DNA from: an uncultured Lachnospiraceae bacterium
Lineage (GTDB): Bacteria; Bacillota; Clostridia; Lachnospirales; Lachnospiraceae
DNA: 35,052 nt
Assembly (NCBI GenBank): GCA_902778165.1
Contig: CACYWQ010000019.1
Coordinates: 1-35,052 of the forward strand
Reading direction: 5' to 3'
Shown here: one piece after another, positions 15,813-24,618 of the stretch
Numbering within the stretch: the first letter of the stretch is position 1
How the letters are laid out: each line of letters begins with the position of its first letter
Translations under genes and position numbers: made by a program
The notes under the pieces: generated by a model
What the model was told of the DNA's origin: nothing
The model's input: the letters and a program-made list of their open reading frames with translations, nothing else
The model's database searches: none

Positions 15813-16607
15813 ATGAGCGGAGTTCAGCTACTTGATAAAACAAGAAAAATAGGGAAGTTGCTTCATAACAACAATTCCAGCAAGGTGGTATTTAACGATA
15901 TATGCGCGGTAATGCAGGATATACTTGAGAGTAACGTGCTTGTTATAAGTCGCAAGGGTAAGGTCCTGGGTATAGATAATGATCCGCATGTTGAAGTGAT
16001 TCATGAGCTTATTAAGGATAATGTGGGCGGATTTATTGACGGAATGCTTAATGAGCGTATGTTATCGGTTCTGTCCACCAAGGAGAATGTTAATCTTGAG
16101 ACTCTGGGATTTGAGAGCCCCGATATAGGCAAGTTCACGGCTATTATTGCACCGATTAATATTGCGGGCGAGAGACTCGGAACGTTATTTGTATACAAGG
16201 CAGGAGATCTCTACGATATAGACGATATTATTCTGTGCGAATACGGCACAACGGTTGTGGGACTTGAGATGTTACGCGCCGTTAATGAGGAGAATGCCGA
16301 AGAATCCCGTAAAGTTGCGGTGGTTAAATCAGCGATATCTACTCTGTCATTTTCCGAGATGGAAGCCATCATCCATATATTCGATGAACTCGGAGGCATG
16401 GAAGGAATATTGGTTGCCAGCAAGATTGCCGACAGAGTGGGCATTACCAGAAGTGTCATAGTCAATGCGCTTCGTAAGTTTGAGAGTGCCGGAGTTATAG
16501 AATCAAGAAGTTCCGGTATGAAGGGTACATACATCAAGGTACTTAATGATGTGGTATTTGACGAGATAGACAAATTACGCAGAGAATCTAATGTAAGATC
16601 GAACTGA
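15813..16607 (+). CDS. codY: GTP/branched-chain amino acid-sensing global repressor CodY
   Basis: Pleiotropic transcriptional regulator that in Firmicutes senses isoleucine, leucine and valine, and often GTP. The 264 aa are close to the roughly 259 of B. subtilis CodY. The N-terminal GAF domain starts MSGVQLLDKTRKIGKLL. The C-terminal winged helix is strongly conserved: ASKIADRVGITRSVIVNALR, then SRSSGMKGTYIKVLND. ATG 15813 is chosen because GGAGGG (15804-15809) precedes it, the family N-terminus begins there, and the longer frame would begin inside the promoter. CodY-box-like sites over the promoter suggest autoregulation. It is followed by a terminator and then the flagellar operon. CodY commonly controls motility genes, but no clear box was found at the flgB promoter. 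Confidence 0.97.
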   Translation: MSGVQLLDKTRKIGKLLHNNNSSKVVFNDICAVMQDILESNVLVISRKGKVLGIDNDPHVEVIHELIKDNVGGFIDGMLNERMLSVLSTKENVNLETLGFESPDIGKFTAIIAPINIAGERLGTLFVYKAGDLYDIDDIILCEYGTTVVGLEMLRAVNEENAEESRKVAVVKSAISTLSFSEMEAIIHIFDELGGMEGILVASKIADRVGITRSVIVNALRKFESAGVIESRSSGMKGTYIKVLNDVVFDEIDKLRRESNVRSN

Positions 16608-16627
16608 TGCCGATATAGATATTGTAA

Positions 16628-16645
16628 CTTTATAAGTTTATAAAG
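16628..16645. promoter_or_regulatory. 18-bp dyad CTTTATAA-GT-TTATAAAG
   Basis: An 8-bp inverted repeat with a 2-bp centre, 20 nt after codY. The loop is too small for a stable RNA hairpin, so a protein-binding site is as likely as structure. No known operator recognised. Confidence 0.3.
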
Positions 16646-16658
16646 GGATTGGTGTTAT

Positions 16659-16701
16659 AAAAGGATTTATTATCGCTTAGGCGTTTAATAAGTCCTTTTT
16701 T
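16659..16701 (+). terminator. strong intrinsic terminator after codY
   Basis: AAAAGGATTTATTA (16659-16672) pairs with TAATAAGTCCTTTT (16686-16699), including one G-T pair, and runs into T's to 16701. It separates codY from the flagellar operon. Confidence 0.9.
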
Positions 16702-16798
16702 GATACGGCAGAATGAGACTAAAGTACCGAGATGATATCATGATACAAGATATTGTTTGGTAAAAGATAAAAAAATACCATATAATGTGTTTTAAGTC

Positions 16799-16826
16799 TT
16801 GTTTTTTTCTCCAATTTCTTTATAAT
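16799..16826 (+). promoter_or_regulatory. promoter of the flagellar operon
   Basis: TTGTTT (16799-16804), 16-nt spacer, TATAAT (16821-16826), a sigma-A-type pair 54 nt before flgB. A second TATAAT at 16781-16786 lacks a good -35. A perfect palindrome ATGATATCAT (16732-16741) about 60 nt upstream could be an operator. No sigma-D-type site was recognised. Confidence 0.6.
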
Positions 16827-16879
16827 AGAATAGGATGTTCGGAGTATGTTTTTGCTTCGAATCATGACGGAGGATGCGA

Positions 16880-17269
16880 ATGATTAGTTCTAATGCTTTC
16901 GATTATATCAACGTTCTTGACAAGGCGGCGGATGCAGCTGCTCTTCGTAATGAGTTGATATCCAATAACATTGCCAATCAGGATACGCCCAATTACAAGC
17001 GTCAGGATGTGAATTTTGAAGCGCAGCTTACCAAGGCGCTTCATAACAGCAAGTATATTTCCATCGATGACAAGGTGGCTAACCTGCGTAATAGTGCACT
17101 TAAGCCCAGACAGTATACGGATTATGAGAATTACTCATACAGACTTGACGGCAACAATGTGGACCCCGAGCAGGAGCAGGTAATGCTTGCGGCCAACCAG
17201 CTTAAGTATCAGGGACTCACCAAGAGTATCAATGCGGAGTTCTCAAACCTTAGTATGGTTATGAAATAA
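16880..17269 (+). CDS. flgB: flagellar basal-body rod protein FlgB
   Basis: Proximal rod subunit of the flagellar basal body, exported by the type III apparatus. The protein has 129 aa. The N-terminal rod/hook motif reads RNELISNNIANQDTPNYKRQ, and the C-terminal helix contains EQEQVMLAANQLKYQGL. ATG 16880 is preferred over the in-frame ATG 16874 because GGAGG at 16869-16873 abuts the latter but sits six bases before the former. It opens a co-directional operon that runs to cheY. Confidence 0.96.
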   Translation: MISSNAFDYINVLDKAADAAALRNELISNNIANQDTPNYKRQDVNFEAQLTKALHNSKYISIDDKVANLRNSALKPRQYTDYENYSYRLDGNNVDPEQEQVMLAANQLKYQGLTKSINAEFSNLSMVMK

Positions 17270-17280
17270 GGAGGTAACGT

Positions 17281-17727
17281 ATGGGATTATTCGACAGTTT
17301 TAATATCAATGCATCCGGCATGACTGCACAGAGATACCGTATGGACGTTATCGCAGAGAACGTGGCCAATGCCAATACCACCAGAACGGAAGACGGTTCG
17401 CCGTATAAGCGTAAGATAGTTACATTTGAAGAGAAGAACGGCGGTCAACCGCAGTTTTCTACCATATTCGGTCGTTGTACCGACAGATTTAAGGGCAAGG
17501 GCGTCAAGGTCAGCGGTACTTATGATGACAATGCGACAGAAGGTCATCTTGTATATGATCCTTCACATCCCGATGCGGATGAGAACGGATATGTAATGTA
17601 TCCCAATGTCAATATTGTTACCGAGATGACCAACTTAATCGATGCCAGTCGAAGCTATGAGGCCAATGCTACGGCATTTGAGGCAAGCAAGAACATAGCG
17701 AAGTTGGGATTCGAGATAGGTCAGTAA
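17281..17727 (+). CDS. flgC: flagellar basal-body rod protein FlgC
   Basis: Second proximal rod subunit. The protein has 148 aa. The N-terminus reads INASGMTAQRYRMDVIAENV with ANANTT, typical of FlgC. The C-terminus SYEANATAFEASKNIAKLGF is the conserved coiled-coil half. GGAGG precedes the ATG. It is 11 nt after flgB and 20 nt before fliE, as in most Firmicutes. Confidence 0.97.
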   Translation: MGLFDSFNINASGMTAQRYRMDVIAENVANANTTRTEDGSPYKRKIVTFEEKNGGQPQFSTIFGRCTDRFKGKGVKVSGTYDDNATEGHLVYDPSHPDADENGYVMYPNVNIVTEMTNLIDASRSYEANATAFEASKNIAKLGFEIGQ

Positions 17728-17747
17728 GATTATAAGAGGACATATAT

Positions 17748-18077
17748 ATGGCTATAGATATTCATAATCTCTATAACGTGACAAGCGGAGCGGTACGTAA
17801 TACCGCTGAACACAGCAGCGCGGGAGTATCACCCGTAACCGACATCACGACACCTTTTGAGAGTGTGTTTAATGCGGCGGTTGATAATCTTAACGTGACC
17901 AATTCGTATCTGTCGGATATGGAGAATGAGGAACTTAAGCTTGCCATGGGACTTACGAACAATACGCATGATCTTACGGTGGCTATGCAGAAGGCATCTA
18001 CAGCACTTCAATATACCGTAGCGGTCAGAGATAAGTTCATGGATGCATACAAGGAACTTATGCAGATGCAGTTATAA
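17748..18077 (+). CDS. fliE: flagellar hook-basal body protein FliE
   Basis: Adapter joining the MS ring to the rod. The length of 109 aa is normal. The C-terminal family signature is clear: TNNTHDLTVAMQKASTALQY followed by VRDKFMDAYKELMQMQL. It lies between flgC and fliF. The 90-nt gap to fliF contains a small hairpin GCTTC/GAAGC (18137-18151) just before the fliF ribosome site. Confidence 0.96.
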   Translation: MAIDIHNLYNVTSGAVRNTAEHSSAGVSPVTDITTPFESVFNAAVDNLNVTNSYLSDMENEELKLAMGLTNNTHDLTVAMQKASTALQYTVAVRDKFMDAYKELMQMQL

Positions 18078-18167
18078 GTGCGTAACAGACAGCTTATGAG
18101 GCGCCGGGTTTAAGGATAAGCCTAAGGAAGGGCGCAGCTTCGTTAAGAAGCGTGGGAGATAAATACC

Positions 18168-19769
18168 ATGATGGATCGGTTAAGAGAGATTCCGCAGAAG
18201 ATACTTGAGTGGTGGAATAAGTTTTCATCCAAGCAGAAGACTATTATCGTATCGGTAGCAGCCGGTGTGATAGTAGCTTTTGCTATACTTATAACCATTC
18301 TTACAAGACCGGTATATGAGATACTCGTAACAACGGAGTCCACCAAGGAGACTTCTCAGATAACGACAATCTTAGATGGTGAGAGTATTAATTACCTGAC
18401 ATCCGATGACGGATTGCAGATCAAGGTATTAAAATCTCAGGCTTCTCAAGCAAGATTATTACTCGGAGCCAATGATATCCCTGCAGCGGGCTATGATCTT
18501 TCGAATGTAACGGGAGGCGGATTCTCCGCTACCGAATCTGATAAGCAGAAGCAGTACAAGTTATATTTGGAGAGCCTTATGGAGACCGATCTTCAGGGCA
18601 TGGCCAATATTAAGAGAGCTACGGTTCAGCTTAACCTTCCCCAAAATGACGGAACACTTATAGCCAAGCAGGAGGATTCTTCCGCAGCTATCTGGATTGA
18701 ACCCGACGGTGAATTCACACCCGAGAATGCCGCCAATGTGGCTCAGTTTGTTAAGACCGCACTTGGCAACAAGGACATAAGTGACATCACCATCATAGAC
18801 AATGAAGGTAATCTCTTATTCTCAGGGGATGAGGAGATGTCCGTAACGGGAACCGCCACTTCACAGATGACGGTTAAGCAGCAGGCGGAAGCCTTAATGC
18901 AGCAGGAAGTCAAGAGAGTATTGCTCGGTACCAATGAATACGACCTTGTGGAAGTATCGACCAATCTTGAACTTGATTTCTCGACAACAGAGAAGACACA
19001 GCATGATTACACTCCGGCAGACGGTCAGTCACAGGGTGTGTTAAGCCATGAGGATATATATGAATCCGAGGCTCAGGGCGGACAGGCACAGGTGCCCGGC
19101 ACCGACAGTAACGGTGAGGACGGTACTACATATGTGCTTCAGGATAATGGCTATTCAAGTTCATCCGTCAGTGAGCAGAACAGAGATTATCTTCCCAACG
19201 AGACGATCACGCAGACAACAATCCCTCCGGGACTTGTCAAATACGGTGCATCGTCACTCTCTGTGGCAGCCATTAAGTATAAGGTCCTTAAGGAAGAGGA
19301 TGCCAGGACACAGGGACTGTTAGACGGTATCACATGGGAAGAGTATAAGCTTGCCAATTCGGAGAGACAGAAGATAGATACGGATGAAGATCTTGTGGAT
19401 ATGGTGGCCAAGGCCAGCGGTATCGATGCTGCCAATATAAGCTTCATATCTTATGAAGAGCCGATGTTTATTGACAGACAGCGTGGCAATATTACAGCTA
19501 CGGATATTATCCAGATTGTGCTTATAGTTGTAATATTAGGCCTCTTGGCATTCGTAATCTTAAGAAGCATGCGTGCAGAGAAGGCGGAGGAAGTAGAAGA
19601 AGAACTCTCTGTAGAGAGCCTGCTTCAGTCTACGCCTGAGTCTGAACTTGAGGATATTGAGGTAGAGACCAAGTCAGAGACACGTAAGATGATAGAGAAA
19701 TTCGTTGATGAGAATCCGGAAGCGGCAGCAGCATTGCTTCGTAACTGGCTAAACGAGGATTGGAGCTAA
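18168..19769 (+). CDS. fliF: flagellar MS-ring protein FliF
   Basis: Forms the membrane MS ring that carries the rotor and export gate. The protein has 533 aa. TM1 is near residues 24-46, followed by the YscJ-like ring motifs (RPVYEILVTTES, DIPAAGYDLS). A less conserved acidic/polar middle region leads to TM2 at about 447-467 (IIQIVLIVVILGLLAFVIL). The C-terminal tail DENPEAAAALLRNWLNED is the FliG-binding end. GGGAGAT precedes the ATG. fliG begins two bases after the stop codon. Confidence 0.97.
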   Translation: MMDRLREIPQKILEWWNKFSSKQKTIIVSVAAGVIVAFAILITILTRPVYEILVTTESTKETSQITTILDGESINYLTSDDGLQIKVLKSQASQARLLLGANDIPAAGYDLSNVTGGGFSATESDKQKQYKLYLESLMETDLQGMANIKRATVQLNLPQNDGTLIAKQEDSSAAIWIEPDGEFTPENAANVAQFVKTALGNKDISDITIIDNEGNLLFSGDEEMSVTGTATSQMTVKQQAEALMQQEVKRVLLGTNEYDLVEVSTNLELDFSTTEKTQHDYTPADGQSQGVLSHEDIYESEAQGGQAQVPGTDSNGEDGTTYVLQDNGYSSSSVSEQNRDYLPNETITQTTIPPGLVKYGASSLSVAAIKYKVLKEEDARTQGLLDGITWEEYKLANSERQKIDTDEDLVDMVAKASGIDAANISFISYEEPMFIDRQRGNITATDIIQIVLIVVILGLLAFVILRSMRAEKAEEVEEELSVESLLQSTPESELEDIEVETKSETRKMIEKFVDENPEAAAALLRNWLNEDWS

Positions 19770-19770
19770 T

Positions 19771-20790
19771 ATGGCGATGAAGATGGCAGATGAGAAGCTC
19801 ACAGGGCTTCAGAAATCCGCGATACTTTTGATAGCGCTCGGACCGGAGCGTTCGGCGACAATATTTAAGCATCTTAAGGAGGAGGAAATAGAGGAACTCA
19901 CGCTTGAGATAGCCAATACAAGAAGTATTACACCTCAGGTTAAGGATGAGGTGGTGGATGAATTCTACCAGGTATGTTTGGCACAGCAGTATATCGCAGA
20001 AGGCGGTATCAACTACGCTAAAGAGTTGCTTGATAAGGCTCTCGGTTCAGAGGCTGCAGTCGAAGTTATCAGCAAGCTTACCGCATCGCTTCAGGTTAAG
20101 CCCTTCGAATTTGTTCGTAAGGCGGAGCCTTCACAGTTGCTTAACTTCATTCAGGATGAGCATCCTCAGACTATCGCTCTTATTCTGTCGTATGTAGCGC
20201 CTTCACAGGCTTCACAGATAATCGCGGCTCTTCCTCAGGAGAGGCAGGCAGATGTTGCCAAGAGAGTTGCACTTATGGATCGTACATCTCCCGATGTCAT
20301 CAAGGAGGTGGAGAAGATATTGGAAAGCAAGTTAGCCAGCCTTGTCAATCAGGATTACACGATTGTCGGTGGCGTAGATCAGGTAGTAGAGATCTTAAAC
20401 TCCGTGGACCGTGGTACAGAGAAACACATCATGGAGACATTGGAAATCGAAGAACCCGAGCTTGCCGACGAGATCAGAAAGAAGATGTTCGTCTTCGAGG
20501 ATATCTTGTTGCTTGACGACAGAGCTATTCAGAGAGTGCTTCGAGATGTTGATAATAATGACCTTGGTCTTGCGCTTAAGGGCAGCAATGAGCAGGTTCA
20601 GGGAGCGATATTCAATAACCTGTCTAAGCGTCTTGCTACCATGATCAAAGAGGATATGGAATTCATGGGTCCTGTTCGTATGAAGGATGTAGAAGAAGCT
20701 CAGCAGAAGATAGTTAATATTATACGTAAGCTTGAGGATTCGGGCGAGATAGTAATATCAAGAGGCGGAGGCGACGAGATAATTGTCTAG
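19771..20790 (+). CDS. fliG: flagellar motor switch protein FliG
   Basis: Rotor protein that contacts MotA and transmits torque. The length of 339 aa is typical. The N-terminal domain LTGLQKSAILLIALGPERSA binds FliF. The middle EHPQT motif (DEHPQTIALILSYV) binds FliM. The C-terminal domain includes the charged torque helix (DDRAIQRVLRDVDNNDLGLA) and MKDVEEAQQKIVNIIRKLED. Coupling is tight: one base separates it from the fliF stop and its end overlaps fliH by 8 nt. Confidence 0.98.
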   Translation: MAMKMADEKLTGLQKSAILLIALGPERSATIFKHLKEEEIEELTLEIANTRSITPQVKDEVVDEFYQVCLAQQYIAEGGINYAKELLDKALGSEAAVEVISKLTASLQVKPFEFVRKAEPSQLLNFIQDEHPQTIALILSYVAPSQASQIIAALPQERQADVAKRVALMDRTSPDVIKEVEKILESKLASLVNQDYTIVGGVDQVVEILNSVDRGTEKHIMETLEIEEPELADEIRKKMFVFEDILLLDDRAIQRVLRDVDNNDLGLALKGSNEQVQGAIFNNLSKRLATMIKEDMEFMGPVRMKDVEEAQQKIVNIIRKLEDSGEIVISRGGGDEIIV

Positions 20791-21733
20791 CGGACGAAGC
20801 GGCAACCTGGTCAAGTCCTTCTATCTTGCAAGAGAGGGAGTTGAGCCTCGTGTCATAGATTCCAACAGCATAATAGAAGAGAAACTCGAGAATTTAAGGT
20901 ATTCTTTTCCGGAACCGGCAAAGAATGCCTTAGACTTCACTGAGCAGGATTATTCGCAAGAACCGGAATTCTCGGAGGGTTTGGATGCAGATACCCTTAA
21001 TGCTCTGGTGGGTGATCCCGATGAAGCTATGGAATACACGGCTGAATTCGATGAAGAGGGTAATCCGGTATCTAATGTTATTAAGGCTAATCCTTATGAG
21101 CCGGAGCCTGAACCCTATGTTGAACCCGAGTCCGTATATCAGGGCCCCACAAGGGAAGAGATAGAAGAGATGGCTCGTGCCGAGATAGAGGCTATGAAGG
21201 CCGAAGCGGCAGGTGAGATAGAGAGACGCAAGACTGTAGGATATGAAGAAGGTAAAGCGCAGGGCTATGAAGAAGGCAGAGCGCAGGCAGAAGCCGAAAT
21301 AGCACAGGAACGTGAGGCGATAGAGCGTGAGCGCGAGGGCTTGCAGAGTCAGTTTGAAGAGATGATGGATGAACTCGAACCCCGTTTCGTTCATACATTG
21401 ACCTCTATTTATGAGAAGATATTCGAAGTAGATTTAAGTGGTCATAAGGATCTTATACTCGGTTTGCTTCGCAATGCAATGGGACATATCGAGAGCAGTA
21501 AGACATATATGATCCATGTCAGCCGTGAAGATTATGCTTTTGTTACCGAGAATAAAGGCAGACTTGCAATGGATTCTTTGGCAGAGGATGCAACGATAGA
21601 CATAATTGAGGATGCAACTCTTAAGGCCAATGAGTGCATGATTGAGACTCCGGGAGGCATCTTTGATTGCAGTCTCGGAACCGAACTTGAATTGTTGCGT
21701 AAGAAATTGGAATTATTGTCATATACACCGTAG
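20783..21733 (+). CDS. fliH: flagellar export ATPase regulator FliH
   Basis: Stator-like partner that links FliI to the C ring and holds it inactive until docking. The 316 aa include a long acidic N-terminus, a Glu/Ala-rich coiled coil (about 116-205) with the Gly-spaced segment YEEGKAQGYEEGRAQAEAE typical of FliH, and a C-terminal domain resembling the V-ATPase E subunit (about 205-316). The start is TTG 20783, overlapping the fliG stop, with GGAGG about 12 bases upstream in fliG. Sequence is variable across the family, so the call rests on layout and position between fliG and fliI. Confidence 0.92.
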   Translation: MSSGRSGNLVKSFYLAREGVEPRVIDSNSIIEEKLENLRYSFPEPAKNALDFTEQDYSQEPEFSEGLDADTLNALVGDPDEAMEYTAEFDEEGNPVSNVIKANPYEPEPEPYVEPESVYQGPTREEIEEMARAEIEAMKAEAAGEIERRKTVGYEEGKAQGYEEGRAQAEAEIAQEREAIEREREGLQSQFEEMMDELEPRFVHTLTSIYEKIFEVDLSGHKDLILGLLRNAMGHIESSKTYMIHVSREDYAFVTENKGRLAMDSLAEDATIDIIEDATLKANECMIETPGGIFDCSLGTELELLRKKLELLSYTP

Positions 21734-21747
21734 TAACGGAGGAAGAC

Positions 21748-23064
21748 TTGGAAGCTGCGAGGGTGGATTTTAGTAAATACATAAGCTTGTGCGACGAGTC
21801 TTTTTATGCCAAGAAAGGCAAGATAGTTAACGTCATCGGCTTGTCGATAGAGTCCGCGGGACCCGACAGCAAGTTGGGTGACGTTTGTTTTATTTATCCG
21901 GATGATCCCGAACTTCCGCCGATTATGGCTGAAGTCGTCGGATTTAAGGAAGGCAGGACTCAGTTAACTCCGTATGATAAGGCTGAGGGAATCAGTATTG
22001 GTTGTATAGTGGAGAATACAGGTAATCCCCTTACCGTTAATGTATCGGATGCCTTGCTTGGTCACACGCTTGACGGACTCGGAAGACCTACAGACGGAGC
22101 CGAGATAACTGGAGGAACACCTTATCCCGTTGAATGTGCGCCTCCTGATCCGATGAGCCGTAAGATCATTTCGGATGTATTGACTCTGGGAGTCAAAGCA
22201 ATAGACGGACTGATGACCGTAGGTAAAGGGCAACGTATCGGAATCTTCGCAGGTTCCGGCGTAGGTAAGTCCACACTTATGGGTATGCTTGCCCGTAATA
22301 CCGTAGCTGACATTAATGTCATAGCTCTTATAGGCGAGCGAGGCAGAGAAGTAAGAGAGTTCGTTGAGAGGGACTTAGGCCCTGAGGGTATGAAGAGATC
22401 GGTTGTGGTTGTTGCCACTTCCGACAGACCGGCCTTGGAGCGTAATAAGGCTGCGAAGACCGCAACCGCAATTGCCGAGTATTTCCGAGACAAAGGTAAA
22501 GACGTACTTCTTATGATGGACTCCATGACGAGATTTTCCATGGCTCAGAGAGAGATAGGACTAGCTAACGGAGAACCTCCCGTATCAAGAGGATATCCTC
22601 CGAGTGTGTATTCAGAGATGCCGAAACTTCTTGAGAGAGCGGGATGTAGCGTTAAGGGCTCGATCACGGGATTATATACGGTGCTTGTTGACGGTGATGA
22701 TTTCAATGAGCCCATTACCGATACGGCCCGTTCGATATTGGACGGTCATATAATGCTTAACCGTAAACTTGCTCATAAGAATCATTATCCGGCTATTGAC
22801 GTATTGCAGAGTATAAGCAGATGTATGAGCCAGATAGCCGATAAGGAACATAAGGCTGTAGCGGGCAAGCTTAAGAATGTTCTTGCAACCTATTCTGATG
22901 CGGAGGATCTTATCAATATCGGTGCATACAAGAAGGGCAGCAATCCGAGTATAGATTATGCGATAGAGAAGATTGATGCCGTCAACGCATTCTTGATGCA
23001 GAGTACGGATGAGGCGGTCGCATTCGAAGATACATTAAGGATGATGAACGAGATATTTGAATAA
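21748..23064 (+). CDS. fliI: flagellum-specific export ATPase FliI
   Basis: F1-beta-like ATPase that aids unfolding and export of flagellar subunits. The protein has 438 aa. The Walker A motif is GIFAGSGVGKSTLMGML (Lys174), followed by LIGERGREVREF and Walker B LLMMDSMTRFSMAQREIGLA. SRGYPPSVYSEMPKLLERAG is a FliI/YscN signature. The start is TTG 21748 with GGAGGA at 21738-21743. The stop codon shares a base with the fliJ ATG, so the two are coupled. Confidence 0.98.
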   Translation: MEAARVDFSKYISLCDESFYAKKGKIVNVIGLSIESAGPDSKLGDVCFIYPDDPELPPIMAEVVGFKEGRTQLTPYDKAEGISIGCIVENTGNPLTVNVSDALLGHTLDGLGRPTDGAEITGGTPYPVECAPPDPMSRKIISDVLTLGVKAIDGLMTVGKGQRIGIFAGSGVGKSTLMGMLARNTVADINVIALIGERGREVREFVERDLGPEGMKRSVVVVATSDRPALERNKAAKTATAIAEYFRDKGKDVLLMMDSMTRFSMAQREIGLANGEPPVSRGYPPSVYSEMPKLLERAGCSVKGSITGLYTVLVDGDDFNEPITDTARSILDGHIMLNRKLAHKNHYPAIDVLQSISRCMSQIADKEHKAVAGKLKNVLATYSDAEDLINIGAYKKGSNPSIDYAIEKIDAVNAFLMQSTDEAVAFEDTLRMMNEIFE

Positions 23065-23522
23065 TGGCAGTTTTCAGATATAAGATGAAGAACGTCTTAG
23101 ACGTTAAACTTAAGATGGAAGATCAGGCCAAGGCTGCATTTGCCGAGGCTATGGCGATTCTTAATGCCGAGGAAGAGAAACTGCAGGCACTTATAGACAG
23201 ACATGACTGGTATGAAGAAGAAGGCAGACGTATGCGTCGTGAGGCCATTGATGTCAATGATTTAAGAGACAATACCAGAGCGCTTGATAATCTTAAGGAA
23301 CAGATTGAGGCACAGAAGCAGAATGTTGCAAGGGCACAGGCGGGTGTCGACAGGGCAAGAGAAGTGCTTAACAATGCCATGCAGGAACGCAAGATACATG
23401 AGAAGTTAAGGGATAATGCTTTTGAAGAATTCGTGCATGAATTAAATGCAGCGGAGAGTAAAGAGATAGATGAACTTGTAAGTTACAGGCACGGACTTAA
23501 AGTACAGAACAGTAAGCAATGA
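23064..23522 (+). CDS. fliJ: flagellar export protein FliJ
   Basis: Small coiled-coil stalk of the export ATPase, comparable to the gamma subunit of F1. The protein has 152 aa, almost entirely helical and charged, beginning FRYKMKNVLDVKLKMEDQAK as in FliJ proteins (FxYRLqkVL pattern). The start overlaps the fliI stop by one base. Sequence conservation is low in this family; identity rests on coiled-coil character and position after fliI. Confidence 0.92.
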   Translation: MAVFRYKMKNVLDVKLKMEDQAKAAFAEAMAILNAEEEKLQALIDRHDWYEEEGRRMRREAIDVNDLRDNTRALDNLKEQIEAQKQNVARAQAGVDRAREVLNNAMQERKIHEKLRDNAFEEFVHELNAAESKEIDELVSYRHGLKVQNSKQ

Positions 23523-23524
23523 TT

Positions 23525-23550
23525 GCGACTTAGATATGTCTGTAAGTCGC
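23525..23550 (+). other. intercistronic hairpin between fliJ and the MotE-like gene
   Basis: GCGACTTA (23525-23532) and TAAGTCGC (23543-23550) form a perfect 8-bp stem with a 10-nt loop. No T-run follows. It may set mRNA stability or processing. Confidence 0.55.
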
Positions 23551-23566
23551 GACGGAGTGGAGAAAT

Positions 23567-24460
23567 ATGGCAGATTACGTAGATGAGAATGAGGCCCAGA
23601 TAGCCAAGCTCAAAGAAGAGAAGAAGGCATTTAAGGAAGAGCAGAAGAAGGCCAAGGCCGAACAGAAAGCCAAGAAGAAAGAGGCTAAGAAGAAAGCCAA
23701 GGAGTTGGCGGATGAAGAGGCCAGAATCACAGATGATGAAGGCAGCAATCTTCCGGTTATAATCACGACCATAATAATCGTGGCAGTGTGGATTGCCATA
23801 ATATGCGCGCTTATTAAACTTGATGTGGGAGGTTTCGGTTCAGGTGTATTGGCTCCCGTGCTTAGAAATGTGCCCGTGGTTAATAAGATATTGCCTGATG
23901 CTGCTTTGGTATCCGATGATGAGGGTGGCGAATTCGACGATGTCGATACTTCGGGATATTCATCGCTTAAGGAAGCCGTAAGAGAGATACAGGATCTTCA
24001 GAAGCAGTTGGCGGATACACAGGCGGGCTCAGCCTCTAAGGATGAACAGATATCATCACTTGAAGAAGAGGTTGCAAGACTGCGAACTTTCGAAGATAAG
24101 CAGGTTGAATTTGAGCGAATTAAGAACGAATTCTACAACGAAGTTGTGTATGCGCAGAACGGTCCCGGTGCGGATGAATATGTTAAATACTATGAGTCTA
24201 TGGATCCGGCCACTGCAGAGAATCTGTATAAGCAGGTAATTGTTGAAGAACAGGTATCTGAAGAGATTAAGAATTACGCGCAGGCTTATGCAGATATGAA
24301 GCCTAAGCAGGCTGCAGCCATATTTGAGGATATGACGGATAATCTTGAACTTGCTGCCAAGATATTATGGCAGATGGATACTGATTCAAGAGGCAAGATC
24401 TTAGGCGCCATGGATTCAGAGATAGCGGCCAAGCTTACCAAGATTATGGAACCGGATTGA
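23567..24460 (+). CDS. MotE/YlxF-like flagellar operon membrane protein
   Basis: The 297 aa begin with a highly charged Lys/Glu/Ala helix (about 10-55), a single membrane helix (about 62-84, VIITTIIIVAVWIAIICALI), an acidic linker, a coiled coil (about 138-182) and a C-terminal helical domain resembling the MgtE N-terminal domain (YYESMDPATAENLYKQ, MKPKQAAAIFEDM, AAKILWQMD). This layout and the position between fliJ and fliK match YlxF/MotE-family proteins of Firmicutes flagellar operons. In rhizobia MotE is a chaperone for MotC; the clostridial role is not settled. The unusually basic N-terminus would sit in the cytoplasm near the export apparatus or stator. Confidence 0.82.
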   Translation: MADYVDENEAQIAKLKEEKKAFKEEQKKAKAEQKAKKKEAKKKAKELADEEARITDDEGSNLPVIITTIIIVAVWIAIICALIKLDVGGFGSGVLAPVLRNVPVVNKILPDAALVSDDEGGEFDDVDTSGYSSLKEAVREIQDLQKQLADTQAGSASKDEQISSLEEEVARLRTFEDKQVEFERIKNEFYNEVVYAQNGPGADEYVKYYESMDPATAENLYKQVIVEEQVSEEIKNYAQAYADMKPKQAAAIFEDMTDNLELAAKILWQMDTDSRGKILGAMDSEIAAKLTKIMEPD

Positions 24461-24520
24461 TCCACAGGATAAATAATTAAACCGTAATTTGATACATTTG
24501 TACTATAATTGGGGTTAAGT

Positions 24521-24583
24521 ATCGGGATGGGAAATCCGATATAGATGATAGAGAGTTGCGATAAGACTATGCTTATGTGCAAC
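24521..24583 (+). other. two hairpins in the 158-nt fliK leader
   Basis: ATCGGGAT/ATCCGAT (24521-24540, one bulge) and a longer arm with GTTGC (24555-24559)/GCAAC (24579-24583) enclosing ATAAG/CTTAT. A -10-like TATAAT at 24504-24509 upstream has no proper -35, so a promoter is only a possibility. AAGGAGG lies just before ATG 24619. Confidence 0.45.
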
Positions 24584-24618
24584 AAGGTTCTTTGATAATT
24601 TGATAAGGAGGATGACGG

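Noticed and set aside
16874-16879. Upstream ATG of flgB
   Set aside because: The Shine-Dalgarno GGAGG touches this ATG, while the ATG six bases later has proper spacing.
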